Below, in pieces: positions 1 to 5,243 of a DNA stretch of 34,338 nucleotides. The notes below the pieces were generated by a model. The model was not told where the DNA came from. It worked only from the letters and a program-made list of their open reading frames with translations, and searched no databases. Origin of the DNA: a virus; IMG/VR virus record IMGVR_UViG_3300023174_004928, positions 1 to 34,338 of that record; one strand, written 5' to 3'. Both the position numbers and the translations under genes were made by a program. How positions within the stretch are numbered: the first letter of the stretch is position 1; each line of letters begins with the position of its first letter.

Positions 1-134
1 ATGTTGTTGACTCGGAACTCATCAGAGGCTCGACGCTCGGCTTCTAGTCGAGCCACATTGGCCCGAAAGTCATCAAAGAAGTCATCGTCGGTACCTTCGC
101 TCTCATGCTGTGGTTCTATAGTGATATTGTTCAT
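1..134 (-). CDS. N-terminal part of an unrecognised acidic phage protein (runs off left edge)
   Basis: An ATG at 134-132 preceded by a good AAAGGA ribosome binding site opens a frame that stays open for 44 codons to the window edge. The visible part begins MNNITIEPQHESEG, continues with a run of Asp and Phe, then a charged, probably helical stretch rich in Arg and Glu. It lies immediately after the tRNA-Leu gene and would be read from the same promoter as the tRNAs. I do not recognise the family, and the missing C-terminal part prevents any functional call. Confidence 0.7.
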   Translation of the reverse strand, partial: MNNITIEPQHESEGTDDDFFDDFRANVARLEAERRASDEFRVNN

Positions 135-145
135 GTCAGTTCCTT

Positions 146-229
146 TGGTACGAGTAACCGGAGTCGAACCGGTACGCATTCAGCGGCGGATTTTAAGTCC
201 GCTGGGTCTACCAATTCCCCCATACTCGC
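146..229 (-). tRNA. tRNA-Leu (anticodon TAA), CCA encoded
   Basis: The minus strand folds into a class II tRNA. The acceptor stem GCGAGTA pairs with TACTCGT, the anticodon stem GCGGA/TCCGC encloses loop CTTAAAA with anticodon TAA, and there is a long variable arm typical of tRNA-Leu. The T arm carries GGTTCGACTCC. The discriminator base is A and a CCA end is encoded (complement of 146-148). It reads TTA codons. It is the last of three tRNAs in one cluster, 14 bases after tRNA-Arg. Confidence 0.95.
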
Positions 230-243
230 ATGGTTGTATTTAC

Positions 244-318
244 TGGTCCGGCGTGCAGGAATCGAACCCACATTCAAGAGGTAGAAGCTCTTTGTATTAT
301 CCATTATACTAACGCCAG
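244..318 (-). tRNA. tRNA-Arg (anticodon TCT), CCA encoded
   Basis: The acceptor stem CTGGCGT pairs with ACGCCGG (one T-G wobble), the D stem is GTAT/ATAC, and the anticodon stem AAGAG/CTCTT holds loop CTTCTAC with anticodon TCT. The T arm contains GGTTCGATTCC. Discriminator A is followed by an encoded CCA (complement of 244-246). It reads AGA codons, which are often rare in bacterial hosts and are commonly supported by phage tRNAs. Confidence 0.93.
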
Positions 319-321
319 TGT

Positions 322-396
322 TGGTGGGCTGACTAGGAATTGAACCTAGACTCAATCGATTATGAGTCGACTGCTTTACCATTAAGCTATCAGCCC
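322..396 (-). tRNA. tRNA with CAT anticodon, probably tRNA-Ile2 (or elongator Met), CCA encoded
   Basis: The acceptor stem GGGCTGA pairs exactly with TCAGCCC. The anticodon stem GTCGA/TCGAT encloses loop CTCATAA, giving anticodon CAT. The T arm carries TAGGTTCAATTCCTA, and discriminator A plus CCA are encoded. The anticodon arm resembles bacterial tRNA-Ile2 (loop CTCATAA on a stem ending CGA/TCG) more than elongator Met, so it may need lysidine modification by host TilS and read ATA. T4 also carries such a tRNA. Sequence alone does not fully settle Ile2 versus Met. Confidence 0.92.
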
Positions 397-404
397 AATA
401 ATGT

Positions 405-433
405 ATTGTAACAGGAATTTTATTTATAGTCAA
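405..433 (-). promoter_or_regulatory. Sigma-70-type promoter of the tRNA cluster
   Basis: On the minus strand TTGACT (433-428) is followed after exactly 17 bases by TACAAT (410-405). Transcription would start about 7 bases later, close to the first base of the CAT-anticodon tRNA at 396. The spacer also contains TATAAATA (428-421), the sequence of a T4 late promoter, but the -35/-10 pair is the simpler reading. Confidence 0.8.
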
Positions 434-446
434 CCCAGAGTGGGTT
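432..446 (-). terminator. Short hairpin at the end of the upstream unit
   Basis: AACCCA and TGGGTT form a perfect 6 bp stem with a 3-base loop. The hairpin starts at the stop codon of the preceding small gene and ends inside the -35 box of the tRNA promoter. No T-run follows, so it is at best a weak terminator. It could also limit read-through into the tRNA unit or affect promoter access. Confidence 0.35.
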
Positions 447-582
447 AGGTCAGCAGTTGGTTGATAACGTCTATGGCCATTTTGACCAAGTCTAAATCAA
501 TGCCCATCCTGTGTGCTATTTCTGCAGTGGTGAGATTGCGATCCAACAGTTCTCGTACTTGGTTGATGATTTCTCGCTTCAT
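445..582 (-). CDS. Small helix-turn-helix-like protein, 45 aa
   Basis: The frame from ATG at 582 to TAA at 445 encodes a 45-residue, mostly helical protein. Its middle, LTTAEIAHRMGIDLDLVKMAI, reads like a helix-turn-helix of the kind that binds DNA: an AEIAHRMG helix, a turn, then a second helix. The N-terminus MKREIINQVRELL would form the first helix. It could be a small regulator, but no family is recognised. It is the last gene of the small-gene run that starts at 2922 and lies just before the tRNA promoter. The ribosome binding site (AAGG about 12 bases upstream) is weak. Confidence 0.6.
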   Translation of the reverse strand: MKREIINQVRELLDRNLTTAEIAHRMGIDLDLVKMAIDVINQLLT

Positions 583-628
583 GTATATATAACGCCTTAG
601 CCCTAGAACCTAGCTAGAGCAGTTTTGC

Positions 629-880
629 CTAACTGAACAGGGCCCAGGCCCAAACTTTGACAAACAGCCAAACCGCGCCCAAATAACCCGCACCTATTAC
701 AGCATTGGCCATGATGCCAAACAAATCTACAGGTTCCTCTTTGGGCTTGCTAAATGGTTTTACATTGGCCGCACCCATGTGCAGGTCAGTTTGAGCCAGT
801 TCAGTCAGTGGGCGAAATTCCATCAGCATCTCATCTGTGAGTTCGGGCATGTCAAAGTCGTCGTCAGGTGTGGTAGCCAT
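629..880 (-). CDS. Small single-pass membrane protein, unknown function
   Basis: An 83-residue protein. The first 55 residues are acidic and soluble (MATTPDDDFDMPEL...). Residues about 56-82 form a hydrophobic helix (IMANAVIGAGYLGAVWLFVKVWAWALF) that ends almost at the C-terminus, so it looks like a tail-anchored inner-membrane protein. Its ATG overlaps the stop of the upstream gene (TAATG), indicating translational coupling. I recognise no specific family. Roles in host-membrane modification or lysis control are possible but not shown. Confidence 0.7.
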   Translation of the reverse strand: MATTPDDDFDMPELTDEMLMEFRPLTELAQTDLHMGAANVKPFSKPKEEPVDLFGIMANAVIGAGYLGAVWLFVKVWAWALFS

Positions 881-1116
881 TATTCTAGTCCCAGTGTAGC
901 AGGGGCATGATCCAGCCTGGCACGGTGTCCCTCATTGTACGATGATTCATCGTAAAAGAACGCATCAGGATCAGTTATTGTCACACTGAGATCACTGTGC
1001 GTCAGTTCATAATCCCAGAAGTTGTGGTCAGCATCGTACACACGGAAGTAATAGGTTCCGTCATGGCCGCGTATCAAACATCCTTCTGCACCCGTAGCTG
1101 GTTTTGTCATACTCAT
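880..1116 (-). CDS. Conserved small phage protein, unknown function
   Basis: A 78-residue soluble protein (MSMTKPATGAEGCLIRGHDG...) with several aromatic residues and an acidic centre. The pattern GTYYFRVYDADHNFWDYEL suggests a small beta-sheet domain. It is coupled to the downstream membrane-protein gene by a TAATG overlap and lies 3 bases after the upstream gene. I recognise this only as a type of small accessory protein found in large phages and assign no function. Confidence 0.75.
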   Translation of the reverse strand: MSMTKPATGAEGCLIRGHDGTYYFRVYDADHNFWDYELTHSDLSVTITDPDAFFYDESSYNEGHRARLDHAPATLGLE

Positions 1117-1119
1117 TAT

Positions 1120-1551
1120 TTACTCCCAAGTTCTGTGACGTTCGGCCACCCATTCGCGGCCATCATACTCCTCGATGTACCAATTGACATCATCAGGGAT
1201 TTCAACAACCTTTAGGTCAGCGTGACACCCGTTGGCCTGGTTGCCCAGCTCTTCGACCACTGCCACAAGGTCAGGATCATCACGAGCTAGATCTCGATCA
1301 TAGAACACTGTGTCACTGTATGCGGCATTGTGTGCTTGACGCTCGGCTAGAGTCATCTCATGCCAGTTGCCAGGATCACCTTCTATACGTTGCTCTGGAG
1401 GCACAAGATAGTAGGTAAATGGAATCAAGCCACCAAACTTGTCATTTTCTTCAACCCACACCTGCCGGCCACTCCGGTCAAGATACAGCAAAACAGCTTC
1501 GTGGCTTAGGCCAAAGCCACTATGGCATGCGTTGATTACAACTTTAGTCAT
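1120..1551 (-). CDS. Conserved phage protein of the KVVINACHSGFGLS type, unknown function
   Basis: A 143-residue soluble protein. The N-terminus MTKVVINACHSGFGLSHEA is a recurrent signature that I associate with small accessory proteins of many large phages and some bacteria. The middle contains a run of charged and aromatic residues with DLARDDPDLVAVVEELG, and the C-terminus is EVAERH-like and acidic (WYIEEYDGREWVAERH). No catalytic motif is obvious. The start overlaps the end of the upstream gene by 4 bases (ATGA), so translation is coupled. Confidence 0.85.
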   Translation of the reverse strand: MTKVVINACHSGFGLSHEAVLLYLDRSGRQVWVEENDKFGGLIPFTYYLVPPEQRIEGDPGNWHEMTLAERQAHNAAYSDTVFYDRDLARDDPDLVAVVEELGNQANGCHADLKVVEIPDDVNWYIEEYDGREWVAERHRTWE

Positions 1552-1943
1552 AGTTCATCCTCATACCAGTCAACAGCATCAGTTTCAATTACGACATGTC
1601 CAAACTGGAGTTGTCCGCCTTGTGAGCCAGTTGCAAATGGCTCGGCAAACTCTTGCACAGCACCCAAGTCCAAGATGTTGTCATACTTGTGGGCACGAAT
1701 ATCTGACATCAAGATACAACCAATACTTCCTGCGTCTACACTGTATGCATGGCCGTGTTGATCATGATAGGTGCCGTCACCGTAGGCAGTGCTGTAGATG
1801 GCAAACCTGCGTCCATCGGGCAGTTCAAATTCGCCGTCAAGAATGTGTGGCTCTCGTATGATGATGTTGCAAATTTCACGCCACTCTTCATCGGCCATGA
1901 CATAGCACAAATCACCAATGTAGTACTTTCCTGCGGGCATCAT
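1548..1943 (-). CDS. Conserved phage protein of the KYYIGDLCYV type, unknown function
   Basis: A 131-residue soluble protein beginning MMPAGKYYIGDLCYVM. This start pattern (a KYxxGDLCYV strand pair), followed by a region with YGDGTYHDQHG and a VDAGSIGCI strand, is typical of a beta-rich family seen in phages and some bacteria. Function is unknown. An AAAGGAG site lies 10 bases before the first ATG. A second in-frame ATG directly follows, so the exact start is uncertain by one residue. Confidence 0.85.
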   Translation of the reverse strand: MMPAGKYYIGDLCYVMADEEWREICNIIIREPHILDGEFELPDGRRFAIYSTAYGDGTYHDQHGHAYSVDAGSIGCILMSDIRAHKYDNILDLGAVQEFAEPFATGSQGGQLQFGHVVIETDAVDWYEDEL

Positions 1944-1944
1944 A

Positions 1945-2118
1945 TCAGTAGGTCTCCTTTATGATGTCATACTGTTCAGCAGGCCATTGGGCCTTGAACT
2001 CGTCTGTTTTGACATAGGCATTGTAATCACTAGCATTGAAAAACACTTTACGAAACACTGCCGTGTGCTTGCCCTTCTCAGTGACTGTGAGATAAACTGA
2101 TTTTGCTTTGCCTGCCAT
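1945..2118 (-). CDS. Small conserved protein, 57 aa, unknown function
   Basis: ATG at 2118 to TGA at 1945 encodes MAGKAKSVYLTVTEKGKHTA... ending in KAQWPAEQYDIIKETY. A GGAG site lies 7-10 bases upstream, and the start overlaps the stop of the upstream gene (TAATG). The composition is basic at the N-terminus and aromatic at the C-terminus, like a small compact domain. It fills what would otherwise be a 175-base gap. No function can be assigned. Confidence 0.75.
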   Translation of the reverse strand: MAGKAKSVYLTVTEKGKHTAVFRKVFFNASDYNAYVKTDEFKAQWPAEQYDIIKETY

Positions 2119-2327
2119 TATGCTGTCTCCTGATCAAATTCACAACCAACTTCGGCCCACAAGTCGGGGTTCATCATGTCCATGTGATATGCACAAATTT
2201 CTTGGGCATCCTCAATGGTGGCACATCGGTCCACAGTGGTACCAACTCGCGCACCTTCCGCAGTGATATCCCAACGCACCACGTCCCAACGATGCATTTT
2301 GTCATGCCATTCAACTGTATATTTCAT
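2118..2327 (-). CDS. Small conserved phage protein, 69 aa, unknown function
   Basis: A short soluble protein beginning MKYTVEWHDKMHRWDVVRWD. The first half looks like two beta strands, followed by a helix (TIEDAQEICAYHMDMMN) and an acidic end. Its start overlaps the preceding gene by 4 bases (ATGA), showing coupling. I do not recognise the family beyond its membership of the small-gene block. Confidence 0.7.
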   Translation of the reverse strand: MKYTVEWHDKMHRWDVVRWDITAEGARVGTTVDRCATIEDAQEICAYHMDMMNPDLWAEVGCEFDQETA

Positions 2328-2554
2328 TCTTTAGACTCCTGCATACCAAAATGTTCTAAAATCTGATTATACACTTCATAATTCCCGTCGGCATACTGCT
2401 CACCGATATCAGCACATTTCTGCACAATCAACTGGACGAACTTTTCAAGCTCGTCATCAATAGCAATCCACACAGGTTCCCGCGCAATCTCAGGCAGCAA
2501 TTCATAATCTATTTTAGCCTGTTCAGCAAGTTCTCGAATTTGTTCGTTCATCAT
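2324..2554 (-). CDS. Small helical conserved phage protein (MNEQIRELAEQA type)
   Basis: A 76-residue protein with a helical start MMNEQIRELAEQAKID and a second helix ELEKFVQLIVQKCADIGEQY. I recognise this general pattern (IRELAEQA... plus ELEKFAELIV) from many large phages, where it is annotated as hypothetical. It overlaps its upstream neighbour by 4 bases. The true start could be the second ATG. Function unknown. Confidence 0.8.
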   Translation of the reverse strand: MMNEQIRELAEQAKIDYELLPEIAREPVWIAIDDELEKFVQLIVQKCADIGEQYADGNYEVYNQILEHFGMQESKE

Positions 2555-2922
2555 GCTGCCTTTCTAAAATAACTGTAGGGCAAGCCCTGCGTAAAAGCGA
2601 AGTACTCAAAGTCGCCATTGGCATGTTCAGCATCCATTAACCATGCAATCACACGCTCACGGTCAGCACCAGTGTGCATGAGACTGGTCACACGGTCTTC
2701 AAACTTCACAATGGCCTGGGCCTCGGCCGCTTTGCGGTCAGCCTCTTCACGCTGGATCACAGAGCCCAGGCCGGCAAACTCCTGTTCGAAGTCAGCAAGG
2801 GTCCAAGTGCTGGTGTCAACACCGCGGGGACGATGGCCGTAAGCATCCTTGTACATGTCCCAATAGGTGCATTGGGCTTGCTCAAGTGCAGTCATCTCTT
2901 CCCAACTTTTAAACTGTTCCAT
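2551..2922 (-). CDS. Conserved phage protein of the YWDMYKDAYGHRPRG type
   Basis: The start at 2922 (MEQFKSWEEM) is chosen because AAGGAG sits 6 bases upstream. A longer frame would begin before the promoter's transcription start. The 123-residue product contains YWDMYKDAYGHRPRGVD, a signature of a widespread phage/plasmid family of unknown function, then a charged helix and a C-terminal domain with AFTQGLPYSYFRKAA. It is the first gene of a run of nine small genes ending at 445, all tightly spaced or overlapping, driven by the perfect consensus promoter at 2978-2950. Confidence 0.85.
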   Translation of the reverse strand: MEQFKSWEEMTALEQAQCTYWDMYKDAYGHRPRGVDTSTWTLADFEQEFAGLGSVIQREEADRKAAEAQAIVKFEDRVTSLMHTGADRERVIAWLMDAEHANGDFEYFAFTQGLPYSYFRKAA

Positions 2923-2949
2923 TGCTGACTCCTTTGTGTTCATGTGTGT

Positions 2950-2978
2950 ATTATATGCTCTTTTGGATAACCTGTCAA
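2950..2978 (-). promoter_or_regulatory. Perfect-consensus sigma-70 promoter
   Basis: TTGACA (2978-2973), a 17-base spacer, then TATAAT (2955-2950): an exact match to the bacterial housekeeping consensus. The start point would be near 2943, giving a leader of about 20 bases with AAGGAG before the ATG at 2922. It drives the block of small genes down to 445. Confidence 0.9.
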
Positions 2979-2987
2979 CTGCCAGGA

Positions 2988-3158
2988 TCACTTGTTGTTT
3001 TGCAATACCACAGCGATCTCTTCTAGAAATTCTGCGTACAGCATTTTTTCGTTTGCTGTCAATCGGTCAAACTGTTCTGTCAACACTTGCATGGTGCGTA
3101 CAACACCTGGTGATCCAAAATTTTCATTGTAATCTGCAATAAACTGTAATGCATTCAT
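2988..3158 (-). CDS. Small helical protein, 56 aa, unknown function
   Basis: ATG at 3158 to TGA at 2988 encodes MNALQFIADYNENFGSPG... ending VVLQNNK. It is mostly helical and acidic, with a likely amphipathic helix (TANEKMLYAEFLEEIAVVL). AAGGAAATAGAG precedes the start, and its own TTGCCC-N17-TATAAT promoter lies at 3217-3189. The downstream promoter at 2978 begins just after the stop, so this looks like a single-gene unit. No family recognised. Confidence 0.75.
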   Translation of the reverse strand: MNALQFIADYNENFGSPGVVRTMQVLTEQFDRLTANEKMLYAEFLEEIAVVLQNNK

Positions 3159-3188
3159 CTCTATTTCCTTTTTGCTTTGTATGCCACT

Positions 3189-3217
3189 ATTATAACATTT
3201 TGGAAATTATTGGGCAA
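3189..3217 (-). promoter_or_regulatory. Sigma-70-type promoter of the 56-aa gene
   Basis: TTGCCC (3217-3212), 17-base spacer, TATAAT (3194-3189). It overlaps the last codons of the GIY-YIG gene and precedes the small gene starting at 3158, giving a leader of about 25 bases with a good ribosome binding site. Confidence 0.8.
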
Positions 3218-3539
3218 CCGATTTCACACGCACATCAGTGTTCAACGCAGGTGCGTACTTTTGTATTAACTCGCGCTCTAACTTGTGTGCAACATCTTTG
3301 CCACGCACAATGTCCACGATTGCGTAGTTTACAGCGGCTTCGCCTGCGGTGCGAATTGCTTCGTACAGGTTCCAGCTCTTGTCTTCTGTGCGAGCGCGGT
3401 AGATGTGCTTGTTAACACGGCTACGAAGCGACATGTTTATGGTGCGCTGAGTTTTAGCGGTAATACCAATGTAGTACTCCAATCCAATTTGGATTGTGTA
3501 CACAATGTGGGTTCGATCAACACGTTTCTTTCTCATCAT
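3207..3539 (-). CDS. GIY-YIG nuclease-domain protein
   Basis: A 110-residue protein with the GIY-YIG fold near its N-terminus: [17 protein letters not shown] (residues about 11-27) matches the two beta strands that name the family. A following helix with [14 protein letters not shown] carries the usual Arg and His, and [11 protein letters not shown] near residue 93 supplies the conserved Glu and Asn. Such proteins cut DNA as homing endonucleases, repair nucleases or host-DNA degraders. The lack of extra DNA-binding domains suggests a small stand-alone nuclease. The first ATG lies only 6 bases after the -10 box, so the message may be leaderless. No ribosome binding site is visible. Confidence 0.8.
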   Translation of the reverse strand: MMRKKRVDRTHIVYTIQIGLEYYIGITAKTQRTINMSLRSRVNKHIYRARTEDKSWNLYEAIRTAGEAAVNYAIVDIVRGKDVAHKLERELIQKYAPALNTDVRVKSVAQ

Positions 3540-3545
3540 GTGTGT

Positions 3546-3574
3546 ATTATAGCATTTCGGGCATATTCGGTCAA
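3546..3574 (-). promoter_or_regulatory. Sigma-70-type promoter of the GIY-YIG gene
   Basis: TTGACC (3574-3569), 17-base spacer, TATAAT (3551-3546). The 16 bases from the -10 onward, TATAATACACACATGA, are identical to those at the 2955 promoter. Here the ATG in that block is the gene start itself. Confidence 0.8.
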
Positions 3575-3577
3575 CCG

Positions 3578-3620
3578 AACGGTAGTACTACAAAAGTATT
3601 ACTACAAAAGTATTACCGTT
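3578..3620. repeat. Inverted repeat enclosing a 14-bp tandem duplication
   Basis: The unit TACTACAAAAGTAT occurs twice in direct tandem (3586-3599 and 3600-3613). The pair lies within an imperfect inverted repeat: AACGGTAGTACT (3578-3589) matches the reverse complement of 3609-3620 with one mismatch. It sits in the only divergent intergenic region of the window, directly upstream of the -35 box of the GIY-YIG promoter, so an operator role is plausible but unproven. Confidence 0.7.
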
Positions 3621-3631
3621 GCACAGTTTTT

Positions 3632-3660
3632 TTGACTCAATTTAGTCTACAACAATAAGT
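3632..3660 (+). promoter_or_regulatory. Weak candidate promoter for the plus-strand gene
   Basis: TTGACT at 3632-3637 is a good -35 box on the plus strand, but the -10 at 17 bases (ATAAGT, 3655-3660) is poor and very close to the ATG at 3668. The gene must be transcribed from somewhere in 3575-3667, and this is the best site seen. Confidence 0.3.
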
Positions 3661-3667
3661 ATTTCAT

Positions 3668-4354
3668 ATGTCAAAATACATTAAACCAACTATGAAAATA
3701 CTAATCAACGGCGACAGCAACATGTGTGGCGAAGAACTCGATGACCGTTCTCTAGGAATTGCTCCACAACTGGCCTCCATGCTTGGCATGCAAGAAATCA
3801 ATCTAAGCCTGTCAGGGTCCAGCAATGACCGCATTTATGACACCACCATGAGTTATGTACAGAATCAAACTGCTCCAGACTTGATTGTGATAGGCTGGAG
3901 TGAGTATGCTAGGGTGCAATGGTTTCTGACAGAGTGGGACCGTCCTGAATGGGTAGAAATAAATAATTTAGGCATAGGCCAAAGACTCCCGCCTGCGGAA
4001 TATCAGATGCGGTTAGAACACTGGCATAAATCTGCTTTGAATCCAAATTATCGCAAAGGTTTGAGTTTGTACTGGCATGAGCGGATTTTTAATTTGCACA
4101 AATACCTTGAGCACCTGCGTATCCCACATGTGTTTTTTCATGCTTTCCATGATTTTAAACTGTATGAAAGAGAGTATCAGTTGAATTGGAACAGCGCATT
4201 TATGAATCCATATCATCACGAGCTGACCTACATTCATTGGTGTGCTGGCAACAACTACAAAGAAATTACACCTGGGATGTTTCATTATGAACCTGCGGCA
4301 CAACGGGCCTGGGCTGAGAAATTAGCTGAATACATCAAACAAAACATTTTATGA
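3668..4354 (+). CDS. SGNH/GDSL-fold hydrolase-like protein, only plus-strand gene
   Basis: A 228-residue protein. After a short lead, MKILINGDSNMCGEEL (from residue 9) gives the block I motif of SGNH hydrolases, with Ser in GDS. A block with SLSGSSNDRIYD supplies the following Gly/Asn region, and LIVIGWSEYARVQ resembles the strand with the oxyanion-hole Asn position. The end contains a His-rich stretch (HYEPAAQRAWAEKL). Family members hydrolyse esters, often O-acetyl groups on sugars. It is related in pattern to three minus-strand proteins at 4434, 10629 and 13154. It is convergent with 4434-5243. The start may instead be the ATG at 3692. Confidence 0.65.
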   Translation: MSKYIKPTMKILINGDSNMCGEELDDRSLGIAPQLASMLGMQEINLSLSGSSNDRIYDTTMSYVQNQTAPDLIVIGWSEYARVQWFLTEWDRPEWVEINNLGIGQRLPPAEYQMRLEHWHKSALNPNYRKGLSLYWHERIFNLHKYLEHLRIPHVFFHAFHDFKLYEREYQLNWNSAFMNPYHHELTYIHWCAGNNYKEITPGMFHYEPAAQRAWAEKLAEYIKQNIL

Positions 4355-4433
4355 TTTATTCTATTGATCAAGTGCGGCGGTGTTTAATATTGCCACTTTG
4401 GAATCAAGTCACACAAGGTCTACAAAAATACTG

Positions 4434-5243
4434 CTAACTAGTGCCAAATCCAGGGTTTGGCCAGTTTACAGCGTTTGGATTAATTATATCAAACTTGTCT
4501 GTATCAATTGGTCTAGCACCAGGCTGATAATTTTGCATTGAATCCACTACCAAGTTGCCTAGGACTTGGTTGTTTTGCATGCTAAAATGATTGGTTCGTT
4601 GATCCTTTGCCATAAATTTTTGCATAATTTCTGCGTCTGTGCCCGTGGCTTCGCCAAGGCTGATATGCAGCAGCGGCGTAGTAAACACAATACCAGGAAG
4701 TATTTTCTTAACCATATCCACATTGTTAGGAAATGAAAAAAAATGCATTTGTGGCACATGTTGAAATGTTCTGGCTATTTCATAAAACCATTGTTCTTGC
4801 GCCCAAGATTGATAGCGCGAATCCATTAGATCCAATAACCATGTCCTGTAGGATTGGGCTGTTCTGACCTTGCTCTCGTAATATTGATCTTTATCAGCTG
4901 GCTGATAATCCGGAGCGGACATTTCTACACCTATGTGCCCATTGCCGGTGTTGTATCTCCAACAATCAGTGTGACAAAATATCATAACAGCCACATTCTC
5001 AATCCAACCAGGTTTATTCGCCATATGTCTAAATAGTTGTTCTCGACTGTAATACCAGCTGGCTCCGGTATATCCAAAACTGTAAAGATCAAGTTCAAGT
5101 TTGGCCGCAGACACATCTAGCCAACTACGCCTGGTAGGATCATTGAGTTTAATTTTTTCTTGACGAGGCCAGTGAGGCATTGCACTGGGTCCTCCCCAGG
5201 AACTGCAATAGCTGTCACCTACAAATACTATATTTTTTTTCAT
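4434..5243 (-). CDS. SGNH-fold hydrolase-like protein
   Basis: The start MKKNIVFVGDSYCSSWGG is placed at 5243 because this ATG overlaps the stop of the upstream radical SAM gene (ATGA) and puts the GDSY block I motif at residues 9-12. A 269-residue protein follows, with many aromatic residues, a VAVMIFCHTDCWRYN strand that fits the SGNH block III position, and a C-terminal TNHFSMQNNQVLGNLV segment that could supply the catalytic His. An esterase acting on a glycan is the family-level expectation. A direct substrate cannot be read from sequence. Coupling to the radical SAM gene suggests they act together. Confidence 0.65.
   Translation of the reverse strand: MKKNIVFVGDSYCSSWGGPSAMPHWPRQEKIKLNDPTRRSWLDVSAAKLELDLYSFGYTGASWYYSREQLFRHMANKPGWIENVAVMIFCHTDCWRYNTGNGHIGVEMSAPDYQPADKDQYYESKVRTAQSYRTWLLDLMDSRYQSWAQEQWFYEIARTFQHVPQMHFFSFPNNVDMVKKILPGIVFTTPLLHISLGEATGTDAEIMQKFMAKDQRTNHFSMQNNQVLGNLVVDSMQNYQPGARPIDTDKFDIINPNAVNWPNPGFGTS

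Noticed and set aside
1-312. Plus-strand open frame of 103 codons
   Set aside because: It runs through two tRNA genes and against the minus-strand partial gene; no ribosome binding site or protein-like features.
421-428. TATAAATA on the minus strand, the T4 late-promoter sequence
   Set aside because: It lies entirely in the spacer and -35 edge of a good sigma-70 promoter. No second exact copy was noticed before other genes in the window, so there is no support for a late-promoter system here.
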